From: Paralithodes platypus
Lineage: Eukaryota > Arthropoda > Malacostraca > Decapoda > Lithodidae
Length of the DNA: 64,000 nt
Direction of reading: 5' to 3'
Assembly: GCA_032716605.1 (NCBI GenBank)
Contig: CM064517.1
Location: 25,539,340-25,603,339 of the forward strand
Shown: positions 55,166 to 64,000 of the stretch, in pieces
Numbering within the stretch: the first letter of the stretch is position 1
Layout: each line of letters starts with the position of its first letter
Translations under genes and position numbers: made by a program
Notes under the pieces: generated by a model
The model's input: the letters and a program-made list of their open reading frames with translations, nothing else
Database searches by the model: none
Told to the model about the DNA's origin: nothing

Positions 55166-57110
55166 TTTACCCTAAAGCTTTTTACCAACTATATAAATCT
55201 AAAGTTAGAGATGTAATAGGCCCCCTAAAAACTTCAATAGGAGAAATAACAGAAAATGATTTAGAAATGTGCAGTACATTAAATAGTCAGTTTCTTTCCG
55301 TTTTCACTAATGAAAATTTGGCACAGATTCCAGAAGTCAATATGGTATATAGTGATAGTATAGAAAATATGTTAAGTACAGTTAGTATAAGTAGAAATGA
55401 TGTGCTTAAGGAAATTGACAGACTGAAACCTCAAAAATCGCCTGGTCCTGACGAGGTATATGCTAGAGTATTAAAAGAATGCAGAGATGAGTTAAGTAGT
55501 CCATTAGCATTTATATTTAACAAGTCATTAGAAACAGGTTTAGTTCCAGAAGCTTGGAAGCTTGCAAATGTAGTTCCGATCTTCAAAAAAGGTGATAAAT
55601 CGATAGCATCCAATTACCGTCCCATTAGTCTCACATCAATCATAGGAAAGTTGCTAGAGTCTATTATTGCTAGGAAAATTAGAAGCCACTTAGTAAAATT
55701 TAACTTAATAAATTCTTCTCAGCATGGATTCACTCAGGGACCGGGGACGTTCGTGCCTTACTAATTTGCTTAGCTTTTTCTCAGAGGTATATGAAGCAGT
55801 AGATAGTGACAAGTCATATGATATTATATATTTAGATTTCAGTAAAGCTTTCGACAGAGTCCCTCATGAGAGATTGATGAGAAAGGTTGAGGCACATGGA
55901 ATAGGAGGGTCGTTGTTGGGATGGATTAGGTCATGGCTAATTGGTAGGAAACAGAGAGTCAGCATAAATGGTACCAAGTCAGAGTGGGGAGCAGTCAAAA
56001 GTGGTGTCCCCCAGGGATCGGTATTAGGTCCCCTGTTGTTTCTTATATACATAAATGACCTAGATTTAGGTGTAACTAGTAGGATAAGTAAATTCGCAGA
56101 CGATACTAAAATGGGGAGATCAATTGATTCAGATAGCGATATAGAGTGCCTCCAAAGGGATCTAGATACCTTACATGAATGGTCAGTAAATTGGCAGATG
56201 AAGTTTAACATTGACAAATGCAAGGTATTAAAGATAGGGAAGATGCAAACAAATGTTAAATATAAACTAGCTAATTTAGAATTAGAAAATTCAGACTGCG
56301 AGAAAGATCTAGGTGTGTTTGTTAGCAATGATTTGAAGCCTAGAAAACAGTGTATAAGCGTTCGTAATAAGGCAAACAGGATTCTCGGGTTCATCTCTAG
56401 GAGTGTGAGTAACAGAACTGCTGATGTTATCTTAAAACTTTACTTGTCATTAGTGAGACCCCATATGGATTATGCTGTCCAATTTTGGTGTCCTTATTAC
56501 AGAATGGACATAGATTCATTGGAGAGAATTCAGCGTAGAATGACAAAAATGATCCATAATATTAGAAATTTTCCGTATGAAGAAAGGTTGAAGAAATTAG
56601 GTTTACATTCGTTAGAGAGACGCAGAGTTAGAGGGGATATGATAGAGGTGTTCAAGTGGGTTAGTGGGATTAACAAAGGGGACATGACAAATGTACTAAA
56701 GCTCAGTGATAGCGAAAGAACTCGTACCAATGGTTTCAAATTAGATAAATTTCGTTTCAGAAAAGATATAGGCAAATATTGGTTTGGTAACAGAGTTGTA
56801 GATGGGTGGAATAGGCTACCAAGTGATATAGTGGGATCAAGAACGATAGGGAGCTTTAAGAAAAAATTGGATAAGCATATGGACGAGAAGGGTTGGGTGT
56901 GAAGGGGGATCAGCCGGGTTGGGCCAATCAGCGCTCTGCAGACCCCGTAATCCTGCGTTAATCTCTAACCGGTTTGGTAAGATGATCCTAAGGGTATTAG
57001 AGTGTTGAGCCTATAATTGGGCTTTGTAATTGGGGTTGTGTGGGACAGGGATCTGCCTTGCTTAGGCCAATCGGCTTTCTGCAGACTCCCATTTTCTTAT
57101 GTTCTTATGT
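55166..57110 (+). mobile_element. CR1-like LINE, best-preserved copy, one frameshift
   Basis: The first frame (to about 55740) encodes the pre-RT linker and RT start: LKPQKSPGPDEVYARVLKE, PEAWKLANVVPIFKKGDKS, NYRPISLTSIIGKLLESII, SQHGFT. A duplication of a few bases at about 55738-55748 (gggaccggggac) shifts the frame. The second frame (to 56902) continues [67 protein letters not shown] (catalytic DD), RNKANRILGFISRSVSN and the C-terminal WNRLPSDIVGSRTIG. The 3' UTR ends in two TTCTTATG octamers, a CR1-type microsatellite tail. The endonuclease is absent (5' truncation), so it cannot be autonomous. Confidence 0.93.
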
Positions 57111-57227
57111 AATAGTTATCACCAACCATTTACGAGTTTTTCAGGTAGCCTAGCCTAGGCCTAGGCCTAATTTTTTTTTTTTTTTTTTTTTTATTTGATA
57201 TTGGCTAGGCCTAGCCTACAGTGTTGT

Positions 57228-57896
57228 TTAACCCGTTGAGCCCCGGCTAGTTATAATATTTTGTTCACCCCAGTCCCAAGCCATTTTCACTTTTTTTTTG
57301 CTAGGCCTATAATGGAAGACAAGAATGAGAAATGAAAAAAAAAAAAAAAAAAAATCACCTCGGACATTTTTTTTTGGGGGGGGGGGGAGCCTCAAAAAAA
57401 TTTGTTGAGCCAAAATGGAAGAGAATGGTGAGAAATGAAAAAAAAAAAAATAATAATTTCGGTCATTTGGGGGTCGGAGGGGGGGGGGGGGTCGAAAGTT
57501 CGTTTCCCCCGCATGACCACCCGCCCGGGAGCACTAGGGTAAAAACTGAGTATGGCATTGTACGGCATACATCCTAAGGAGTGTCTCACATAAATCTCAA
57601 GCCTCTAGCTCCCATACGACCGGAGTAATGAAGGTTCAAAGTGGCGGTGAACTAAGGGTGTAAAGTATCCCCACTAAGCCCACCACCACCAGCCGCGCGG
57701 CTGTCTCGGCCCGCTCACACCTACTGGCCCGGCTCCCACACACTACGGTACCTCCCCCTCCTATTCTCCCGCCATTTCCTACCTTACGAGCCACGTAAGT
57801 GTTTTTTATATGTCGGACGCACGTGATGCGTCGCTGGGAGTTGGTGATCAAACACTGCCGACGCATCACGTGCGACGCTGGGTCTCACTGGGTTAA
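57228..57896. mobile_element. Family J TTAA element
   Basis: TTAACCCGTTGAGCCCCGGC to GGGTCTCACTGGGTTAA. Two gacgcatcacgtg-type palindromic motifs lie near the right end (57810-57870). The interior holds A/T and G runs (57337-57500). Confidence 0.65.
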
Positions 57897-57929
57897 TACC
57901 GAGGACCGTCGTATTTTAGTATTTTCAAC

Positions 57930-57952
57930 ATTAGCCTAACCTAACCTAACCG
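57930..57952. repeat. Interstitial (CCTAA)n, telomere-like
   Basis: cctaacctaacctaacc, the TTAGG arthropod telomere unit in inverse. Other short runs lie at 23345-23377 and 24321-24335. Confidence 0.6.
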
Positions 57953-57967
57953 AAAACTAACCTGTCT

Positions 57968-58215
57968 CGCTGACGGTCTAGCCTAAACCCAGCTCACGTT
58001 CCCTGTTTATGGGTGCGCGACCGCCGCGACGGTCTAAACCCAGCTCACGTTCCCTGTTTATGGGTGCGCGAGCAGCGCGACGGTCTAAACCCAGCTCACG
58101 TTCCCTGTTTATGGGTGCGCGACGCGGCGACGGTCTAAACCCAGCTCACGTTCCCAGTTTATGGGTTCGCGAATCGCGATGGTCTAAACCCAGCTCGAGT
58201 TCCCCGTGTTATGGG
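57968..58215. repeat. 51-bp GC-rich tandem array, five units
   Basis: Unit cgacggtctaaacccagctc plus acgttccctgtttatgggtg plus a variable cgcga segment. Conserved except for the CG-rich joint between units. A 17-residue repeat ORF results from the 51-bp period. CpG density is unusually high. Confidence 0.9.
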
Positions 58216-58556
58216 TGAACAATCCAACAGTTTCTCGTATTTCAGTTAGGCCTATAGTGATTTTGTGACGGTAATTACATGTAGGCCTAGCCTACACCAA
58301 CAAAGTATCGTTCATGAAAGTGATAAAACACTGATAATCATCGATGGGGCCCGTAACTGGTTGGTCATAAACTAATGCCAAAAGGATAATTCTACAGCTT
58401 CACAACCCTTGATTTGTCGCTATTCTGTCTGTTGCTCCTAATAGGTTAATATTATTCGTAGTAGGCTAGACTTAGGCCAAGCCTAGTATAGTTCGATGAT
58501 GCTCGCCTGCTTGGAAATTTATATTTGACTTGAAATAGGCCTAGATACATTCAAGG

Positions 58557-59573
58557 GTAACATTCAAGACAGCTAGAGCCGCCTTAGGCCTATTTACCAA
58601 GTTTTCTTTATATTTTTTTCAAGGAATAGCCTAGGCTAGTGTTTTATTGTTGTTTTTCATGGTCTGAGTGGAGGATTTGCATTAACTTACCCATTATTCA
58701 TTTATCTGAAGATACGGCGTCAAATGGTGCCATTTATTGGGTGAATCGAGCTTTTACAGTAGGTAAGGGAAATTGTGGGGTACATTGGATACACGATGGG
58801 TTGAGGGGGGGCGTTGCCCCCCTCACCCCCCCTTGATTTATTGTCATGGCGAGTCTATTGGTCCCCATTTTCCCTAATAAATTATTTCTAATAGGGCGGT
58901 GAAAGAGGTCTTGAATATTATCCATTTAAGTATTTAAAACCGATAATATTCAAGGACACTACAATCTACATGACTACATCCGCCCTATTAGAAACAATTT
59001 ATTAGGGAAAATATGGACCAATGGACTCGCTATATTTTTCTCAGTATAGTTCGCATGGAGGAATTTCGTTATCGACACTTGTAAAAACCCGATTACACGG
59101 AAAAATAAGCCAAAAATAATAAGTCCCGACCGTAAACTAAGCATTGCGTTCAATGAATCCTTCGACTTGACTCCTCTTCTTCTTGTTTTGAGTGATGCGG
59201 TGGGTGCGTTTCACCAAATAAATGGCGTGAGCGTTACTCGCAAAAACGAAATACCGGCAACCTGTTTTTGTCCCCTTACAGATCTACATATATGAGGATG
59301 ACAATAAATCAAGGGGGGGTGAGGGGGGCAACGCCCCCCCTCAACCCATCGTGTATCCAATTTACCCCACAATTTCCCTTACCTACTGTAAAAGCGCGAT
59401 TCACCCAATAAATGGCGCAATTTGACGCTGTATCTTCAGATTGATAGATAATGGGTAAGTTTATGCAAATCCTCCACTAAAACCATGCAAAACAACTATG
59501 AAACACTTTATTCCTTGAAGAAAATAACAAAAAACATGGTAAATAAGGCTGATGTAGTCTTGTTGAATGTTAC
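58557..59573. mobile_element. Fold-back element, about 1 kb
   Basis: The left arm gtaacattcaag..., tttcaaggaata, ggaggatttgcat, gaagatacggcgtcaa, acagtaggtaagggaaattg and tggcgagtctattggtcc recurs inverted on the right up to ttgaatgttac. The right arm has about 200 bp more (59065-59280). Both arms carry a ggggcaacgcccc-type hairpin (58808-58830, 59325-59345). No ORF of note. The right end abuts a CR1 copy. Confidence 0.78.
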
Positions 59574-60437
59574 AATTTTGGTGTCCTTATTACAGAATGG
59601 ACATAGATTCATTGGAGAGAGTACAACGTAGAATGACAAAAATGATCCATAATATTATTTTTATTAATCTCATCACCACACCCCCAATGAAATTAATTAA
59701 AGTATATATGATCCACCGGGATTCGAACCCGGGTTATCACACACATATTTTTGCCACCTTAACCATTACACCACCAGGACGGTTAAAGGTTTATGCACAC
59801 GCCTACGACTTATTATCCATTCTCGAATACTGGATATTAATCTAATCATGTTCATATTCCCAACCGCACTATGGTAGCCTACTGTTTAAGTGAGAGGAAA
59901 GAATATTCTTCCGTATGAAGAAAGGTTGAAGAAATTAGGCTTACATTCGTTAGAGAGACGCAGAGTTAGAGGTGACATGATAGAGGTATTCAAGTGGGTT
60001 AGTGGAATCAATAAAGGAGACATGAAAAATGTACTAAAGCTCAGTGATAGCAAAATAACTCGTACAAATGGTTTCAAATTAGATAAAATTTGTTTCAGAA
60101 AAGATATAGGCAAATATTGGTTTGGTAACAGGGTTGTAGATGGGTGGAATAGGCTACCAAGTGATATAGTGGGATCAAGAACGATAGGGAGCTTTAAGAT
60201 AAAATTAGATAGGCATATGGACGAGATGGGTTGGGTGTGAGGGGGATCTACCAGGTGTGGGCCAATCGGCGCTCAGCAGACCCCCGTAATCTTGTGTTAA
60301 TCCCTGACCGTTTTGGTGGGGTCAGTACTCAAGGTATTAGTGAGATGGGTCTGTAATTGGGGTTGGGTGTGACAGGGATCTGCCTTGTATGGGCCGATTG
60401 GCTTTTTGCAGACTCCCGTTTTCTTATGTTCTTATGT
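59574..60437 (+). mobile_element. CR1-like LINE 3' part, split by a SINE
   Basis: 59574-59656 encodes FWCPYYRMDIDSLERVQRRM. 59910-60237 encodes LPYEERLKKLGLHSLERRRV to the C-terminus. The 3' UTR ends with TTCTTATG repeats. Almost identical to 55166-57110 apart from the interruption. Confidence 0.88.
59657..59905 (-). mobile_element. tRNA-derived SINE, family S, inserted in CR1
   Basis: On the minus strand ctggtggtgtaatggttaag (A-box) and aacccgggttcgaatcccgg (B-box) form a tRNA-like head region. The tail ends aattaatttcattgggggtg. It is flanked by aatatt on both sides (59651-59656 and 59900-59905), a possible target duplication. About 150 bp lie 5' of the tRNA-like part, so this is a composite SINE. 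Confidence 0.85.
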
Positions 60438-60577
60438 ACCCATACTGTACTGTACATAGAGTATGGACTGTACGGTACCACGTCATCATGTATTCATTGA
60501 TTTTGTTAATTAGGTACCGGGTATATTTGTAAGTTTATTGGTGGGTTGGTGTTGATATGAATATATATAGGCCTATA

Positions 60578-60579
60578 CA

Positions 60580-60618
<39 letters not shown>
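60578..60618. repeat. (TA)n microsatellite
   Basis: Uninterrupted TA run followed by a short GA run. Confidence 0.92.
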
Positions 60619-60622
<4 letters not shown>

Positions 60623-60695
60623 GAGAGAAAAATTTCTTCGCCCTTCATACCTGTAAGCTACCATAATCTTCTTATGTTTCAGAAAAGCTTGAAAC

Positions 60696-60802
60696 ATGGG
60701 TGTGAGGAGCAGAAAGAAGAGTCGCAACACGTCCAGGCTTCGAATCGATGCCAAAAAGAAACAGATTGTGGAGCGCAAGAAGCGTAACCCCTTACTACAG
60801 TG
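60696..60802 (+). CDS. Candidate first coding exon, basic (nuclear-type) protein
   Basis: Acceptor cttatgtttcag at 60671-60682, 13 nt of leader, then ATG and 35 codons to donor CAGTG|GTAAGTGA (phase 2). The peptide begins MGVRSRKKSRNTSRLRIDAK and continues with a second basic cluster (ERKKRNPLL). The Lys/Arg content suggests nuclear or nucleolar localisation. Base use differs from the surrounding AT-rich DNA. A non-coding first exon would lie upstream and further exons downstream, possibly outside the window. I do not recognise the family. Confidence 0.5.
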
Positions 60803-60957
60803 GTAAGTGATTAGTGGAGAGAGAGAGTGAGTGAGTGAGTGAGTACTGGTAATCTAGCTAAACACATAATTGGCTATGGAATACATTCAGTTCAAGACAG
60901 TTTAGAAAATAATAGAGCAAGACATTTGAAATACCGGTACATAATTTGTGTACCGTA

Positions 60958-62285
60958 CAATGGGTTAACTTCGGACATTTTTCGATGTTTTTTAACAATT
61001 TCTGAGTGTAAACACATTATAGAGATTTAACTAGGTCAAGTGATGTATGGTGATAGTGCGCCGTAATCCAGGAAGCCTCTTAAAATTATCCCCCATAATA
61101 AGAGCTATCCTTATCCTAAATGATATCCGAAGTTTCCTTGAAAAGTTGAAAACTTCGGACATGTATGGATAACTTCGGACATACGGTGATTTCTTATGGA
61201 AAATGATTGCCAAGAAAGCTGGGATAACTCCGGACAAACGGAGGAGAACTTCGGACGTTCGTTCGTGGCCTTATTTCATTCATTTTTCGGCTCCTACTAT
61301 TTTATATGAATATTTTATTATTGCGGCTTATTCCTGTCCGATGTTTTAGTGGAAAATGCACAGTCAATACTTTTAGGCCTGTATAATCAGTATAGGAGGG
61401 GGTTATATGCGATGTTTAACATTATTCTGTTTGTATCTGTTCTTGTTAGGCATTGAACTCACTCTTAGAAAATATTGAGCAGGAAAAATAACCAATGCTG
61501 TCTAATCAATAACTCAAAAATTAACTAGGCCTACTGAAAATATATAGGTATGTATACTGTACTATATCACTGCATATACATTTTTATGAATTTGAGCATT
61601 TTTATAGGTATAACGTATTTGTTGGTGTTTCTTTCGGCAGATAAATTTGTTTTTGGACAAGATATATGCCTCCTAATTTACCGGATATATATATTATGTA
61701 TCCAGAATTATCCGAAATACATAAATCGGTTAGCATATTATCATATTTTTATGGGTTTTTGGACTCAGAGAATGATTATTTGATCTTTTACCACCATGTT
61801 AATGATGGACAAGTATTATGAATGATTTTCATAGGGTAAATAATAACAAACTATTGTTTTGTTCCATGTCCGAAGTTAGCATTTTTTTTTTTTTAACACA
61901 ATCGGTTAAATGATAGTGTTCTAGCTAGAGCGTTATACAATTGTAACAAATTTCCTTTGGTGGATGTTGTCTCTGGTAATGTTACTACAAAATTATATCA
62001 GTCACAACATCATTCATACAAACAAATTTCTTCAGGGTGATAGAAGTTTGGCAGGGTAGCGAAAAATGTACGTATTTTCGTCATATATATAATATTTTTT
62101 TTAGTGTACATATACTCATGTCAGTTCCCTAGGACTTTTACATGCTCTTCCTTTGCCATTTCTCTAAACGGACCCCACAAAAAAAAAACAATAAAAAGCG
62201 TTTCCATTATATAATGACAATGTCTAATTACTTATTATCGCCGATGTCCGAAGTCATCACCGCAGTACGAAGTTACCCCACTTTA
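60958..62285. mobile_element. Possible DNA element with many TTCGGACA motifs
   Basis: Left end gggttaacttcggacatttt. Right end, on the opposite strand, gtggggtaacttcgtactgc then gacttcggacatcgg. Between them aacttcggaca or its inverse occurs near 61126, 61152, 61173, 61213, 61230, 61248 and 61868. Clustering near the ends resembles transposase-binding repeats. No transposase ORF. The borders are tentative. Confidence 0.5.
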
Positions 62286-62572
62286 CGGTACCTGTAATTG
62301 AGAATCCGCTAGTCACTTTCATAAAAACGTTGGTTTATCCCCTGTTCAAGGACTGTGTGGTGCGAGTGTACCGTATGCTACGTACAGTATAGTAATGTTA
62401 AGCTGAAACCCATATTACAGTACAGTCCATCCCAATAATACGTGTCTGTATGGGGGACATACGACCTCGCGTGATAAAAAGTAGCAGATTAGGAATACAT
62501 AACCTTATGGGAGAAATTATATAATCCCCCTGCGATTTTTCCCCTATCCCCCCGATTTTTCCCTTATCTTCC

Positions 62573-62896
62573 TTAACCCTTGTTATATCAGCGATGTACG
62601 TTGGCCGACAGTAAAAAAGTAACTCGCCAGTACCAGCGACGTACGACGTACTGTATGTCGTAATATGCAGTCCTTGTACCGAGCAGTACCTGGCACCATG
62701 ACTTGTAAACACTGCTTTGAGATCTTGGCAACATTTCTCGGAGTGTATATAAGGTTCCACAGGCGAGCTGGATCCGTACTCGTTCAAGTTTCGGGGTGAG
62801 AGGTTGCTCTCTCTCGACTCTGAGGTCATTTTGGCCACAATGTGTGATACTGGAGGTTACATTTATAGTAATACCCTCTGGTACAGTAGGGGTTGA
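62573..62896. mobile_element. Family K TTAA-like element
   Basis: TTAACCCTTGTTATATCAGC to CTCTGGTACAGTAGGGGTTGA, the right TTAA being decayed. gccagtaccagcgacgtacg lies inside. Confidence 0.6.
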
Positions 62897-62899
62897 TAC

Positions 62900-63275
62900 T
62901 GAACAGAAATAGTAGTAGTGGTGGTGGAAACAACAGTAGGCCTACAGTAAAGTAGTAATGAACTGATATTGGTGGTAGTAGTAGTGATAGTGGTGCCGAC
63001 AGTATTAGTGATGATGGGGATTGTTGTTGTCGTTCCCTAGGCTGCCTGGCCGAACAGCCTCGTGATGATGGGGCTAGTAGTAGTGATTGTGGTGGTGATA
63101 GTACCGTAGTAGTGATGATAGTGGTAGAATTATTTATTGTTTGGTGGTTGCCACCACCATCATCATTACTACTGTTGCCATCACCATCACTACCACCAAC
63201 ATCACTACTACTGTTCCCATCACCATTAATAATACTATTCCCACCACCATCACTACTACTATTTATGTTCAACAT
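62900..63275. repeat. Inverted trinucleotide-rich region (GTA/GTG versus TAC/CAC)
   Basis: agtagtagtg/gtggtggtga words on the left and caccaccatcactactacta on the right can pair around about 63135-63148. Within it 63018-63062 is a minus-strand 3' end of retroposon E. Confidence 0.75.
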
Positions 63276-63325
63276 CAAGTGAGATAGGGAATAAATTGGT
63301 ACTTTTACCACCCACATCATACTAC

Positions 63326-63945
63326 ATACTACAGTGGTATATAAGTGGAGCGTGAGAGAGAAAAGTCATTGTTAGTAACATTAAGGTGAAAGTCATGATA
63401 GAATGGTAAGTGGAGAAGAGAGAGGGGTAAAATGTATGTACAGTAATGTTGAAATCAAATGCTTACTGCAGTGGTAAGTAGAGAGAGAGAGAGAGGTCTT
63501 TAATGTACGGTATTAATAGTATTTCAGGGTTAGTACTGTTCAGTATTATCCCTATTTGGTTCGAGGGAGGTCTTTTTGAGCCTCCCATATTTTTTCTGGG
63601 CGAGCCTATAACTTTGAAGAAATCGGCCTATGGCTAGTACATTTTTCTATGAAAAATTTACAAATTTAGCTTGAAGGGTGTCAAAAGTGGGTATGGTTTA
63701 ATTTGAAGTAAGTCTGGGAAAGCATTTTTTTTTAGTCTATGGGGACAAATTGAAATACAATGCTAGAAAATGGCAAAAACAAGCAAAATCTTAGTAATTA
63801 AACTATTGGAATAACCCTCAAGGAGTCTGACCAGATAGTGCTAAGCTGAATCCCATACGACAGTGGTAAGTGGAGACAGACCAAAACCAAGGTCGTTGTA
63901 ACATTACTGGTAGACTGCATTACACTGTATATGTTAAGTGGAGCC
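63326..63945 (+). repeat. Scattered copies of a CAGTGGTAAGTGGAGAGAG motif
   Basis: Variants at about 63330, 63403, 63466, 63851 and 63932, some followed by a gtcattgttagtaacatta-like segment. The motif resembles the donor region of the exon ending at 60802. A degraded family B relative (63545-63725, gggcgagcctataactttga, tctatgaaaaatttacaaat) lies among them. Confidence 0.6.
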
Positions 63946-64000
63946 GGGTGTCAAACCGGAGCCTTTTTTTTTTTTTTTTTTAAAGTAGAGTACGAATGCA

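Noticed and set aside
58009..58218. 17-residue repeat protein
   Set aside because: Frame follows from the 51-bp period. It breaks in the third unit. No homology recognised.
59700..59790. Functional tRNA gene
   Set aside because: A and B boxes are present but no complete cloverleaf is apparent, and related copies with the same flanks exist, so it is a SINE.

Overview
This window is animal nuclear DNA dominated by transposable elements and simple repeats. It has GT/AG introns, several clades of degenerate non-LTR retrotransposons, tRNA-derived SINEs and abundant (TA), (GA), (GT) and trinucleotide tracts. Short interstitial CCTAA runs (the arthropod telomere unit TTAGG) and the microsatellite density suggest an arthropod, possibly a decapod crustacean. 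That assignment is an inference.

The one complete host gene I can reconstruct is a phosphotriesterase-related protein (PTER, N-acetyltaurine hydrolase family) on the + strand. It has seven coding exons between 22741 and 42590, all with consistent phases, and encodes 350 residues. Its first coding exon is only 22 nt. Its introns hold most of the central retrotransposons. Three single exons look like parts of other host genes: minus strand at 2826-2968 and 11586-11674, and plus strand at 60696-60802. I cannot name their products.

Layout. 1-5.4 kb: simple repeats, a SINE, several TTAA-flanked elements and an orphan minus-strand exon. 5.4-7.8 kb: a CR1/jockey-like LINE splitting an ACC/ACA-rich array. 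7.9-19.8 kb: a dense field of TTAA-flanked miniature elements (families A, B, C), a 40-bp minisatellite, a 33-bp tandem array, a degraded CR1 and a 1.58-kb hAT-type element with a perfect 8-bp target duplication. 20.3-22.1 kb: a LINE with a GAA tail. 22.7-42.6 kb: PTER with intronic LINEs. 42.8-54 kb: more TTAA elements, two candidate Tc1/mariner-type elements and a 1.1-kb fold-back element. 55-57 kb: the best-preserved CR1. 57-60.4 kb: a GC-rich 51-bp tandem array, a 1-kb fold-back element and a CR1 copy split by a SINE. 60.7-64 kb: an orphan first coding exon, an element with many TTCGGACA motifs, and tandemly scattered copies of a splice-donor-like motif.

The main unusual signal is the large set of nonautonomous elements bounded by TTAA. 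Most begin TTAACCC or TTAAGGGG. Several are nested in one another or in other repeats, and undisturbed copies of the host repeats elsewhere in the window act as empty sites showing insertion at a single TTAA. No transposase gene is visible here, so mobility must have been supplied from elsewhere.
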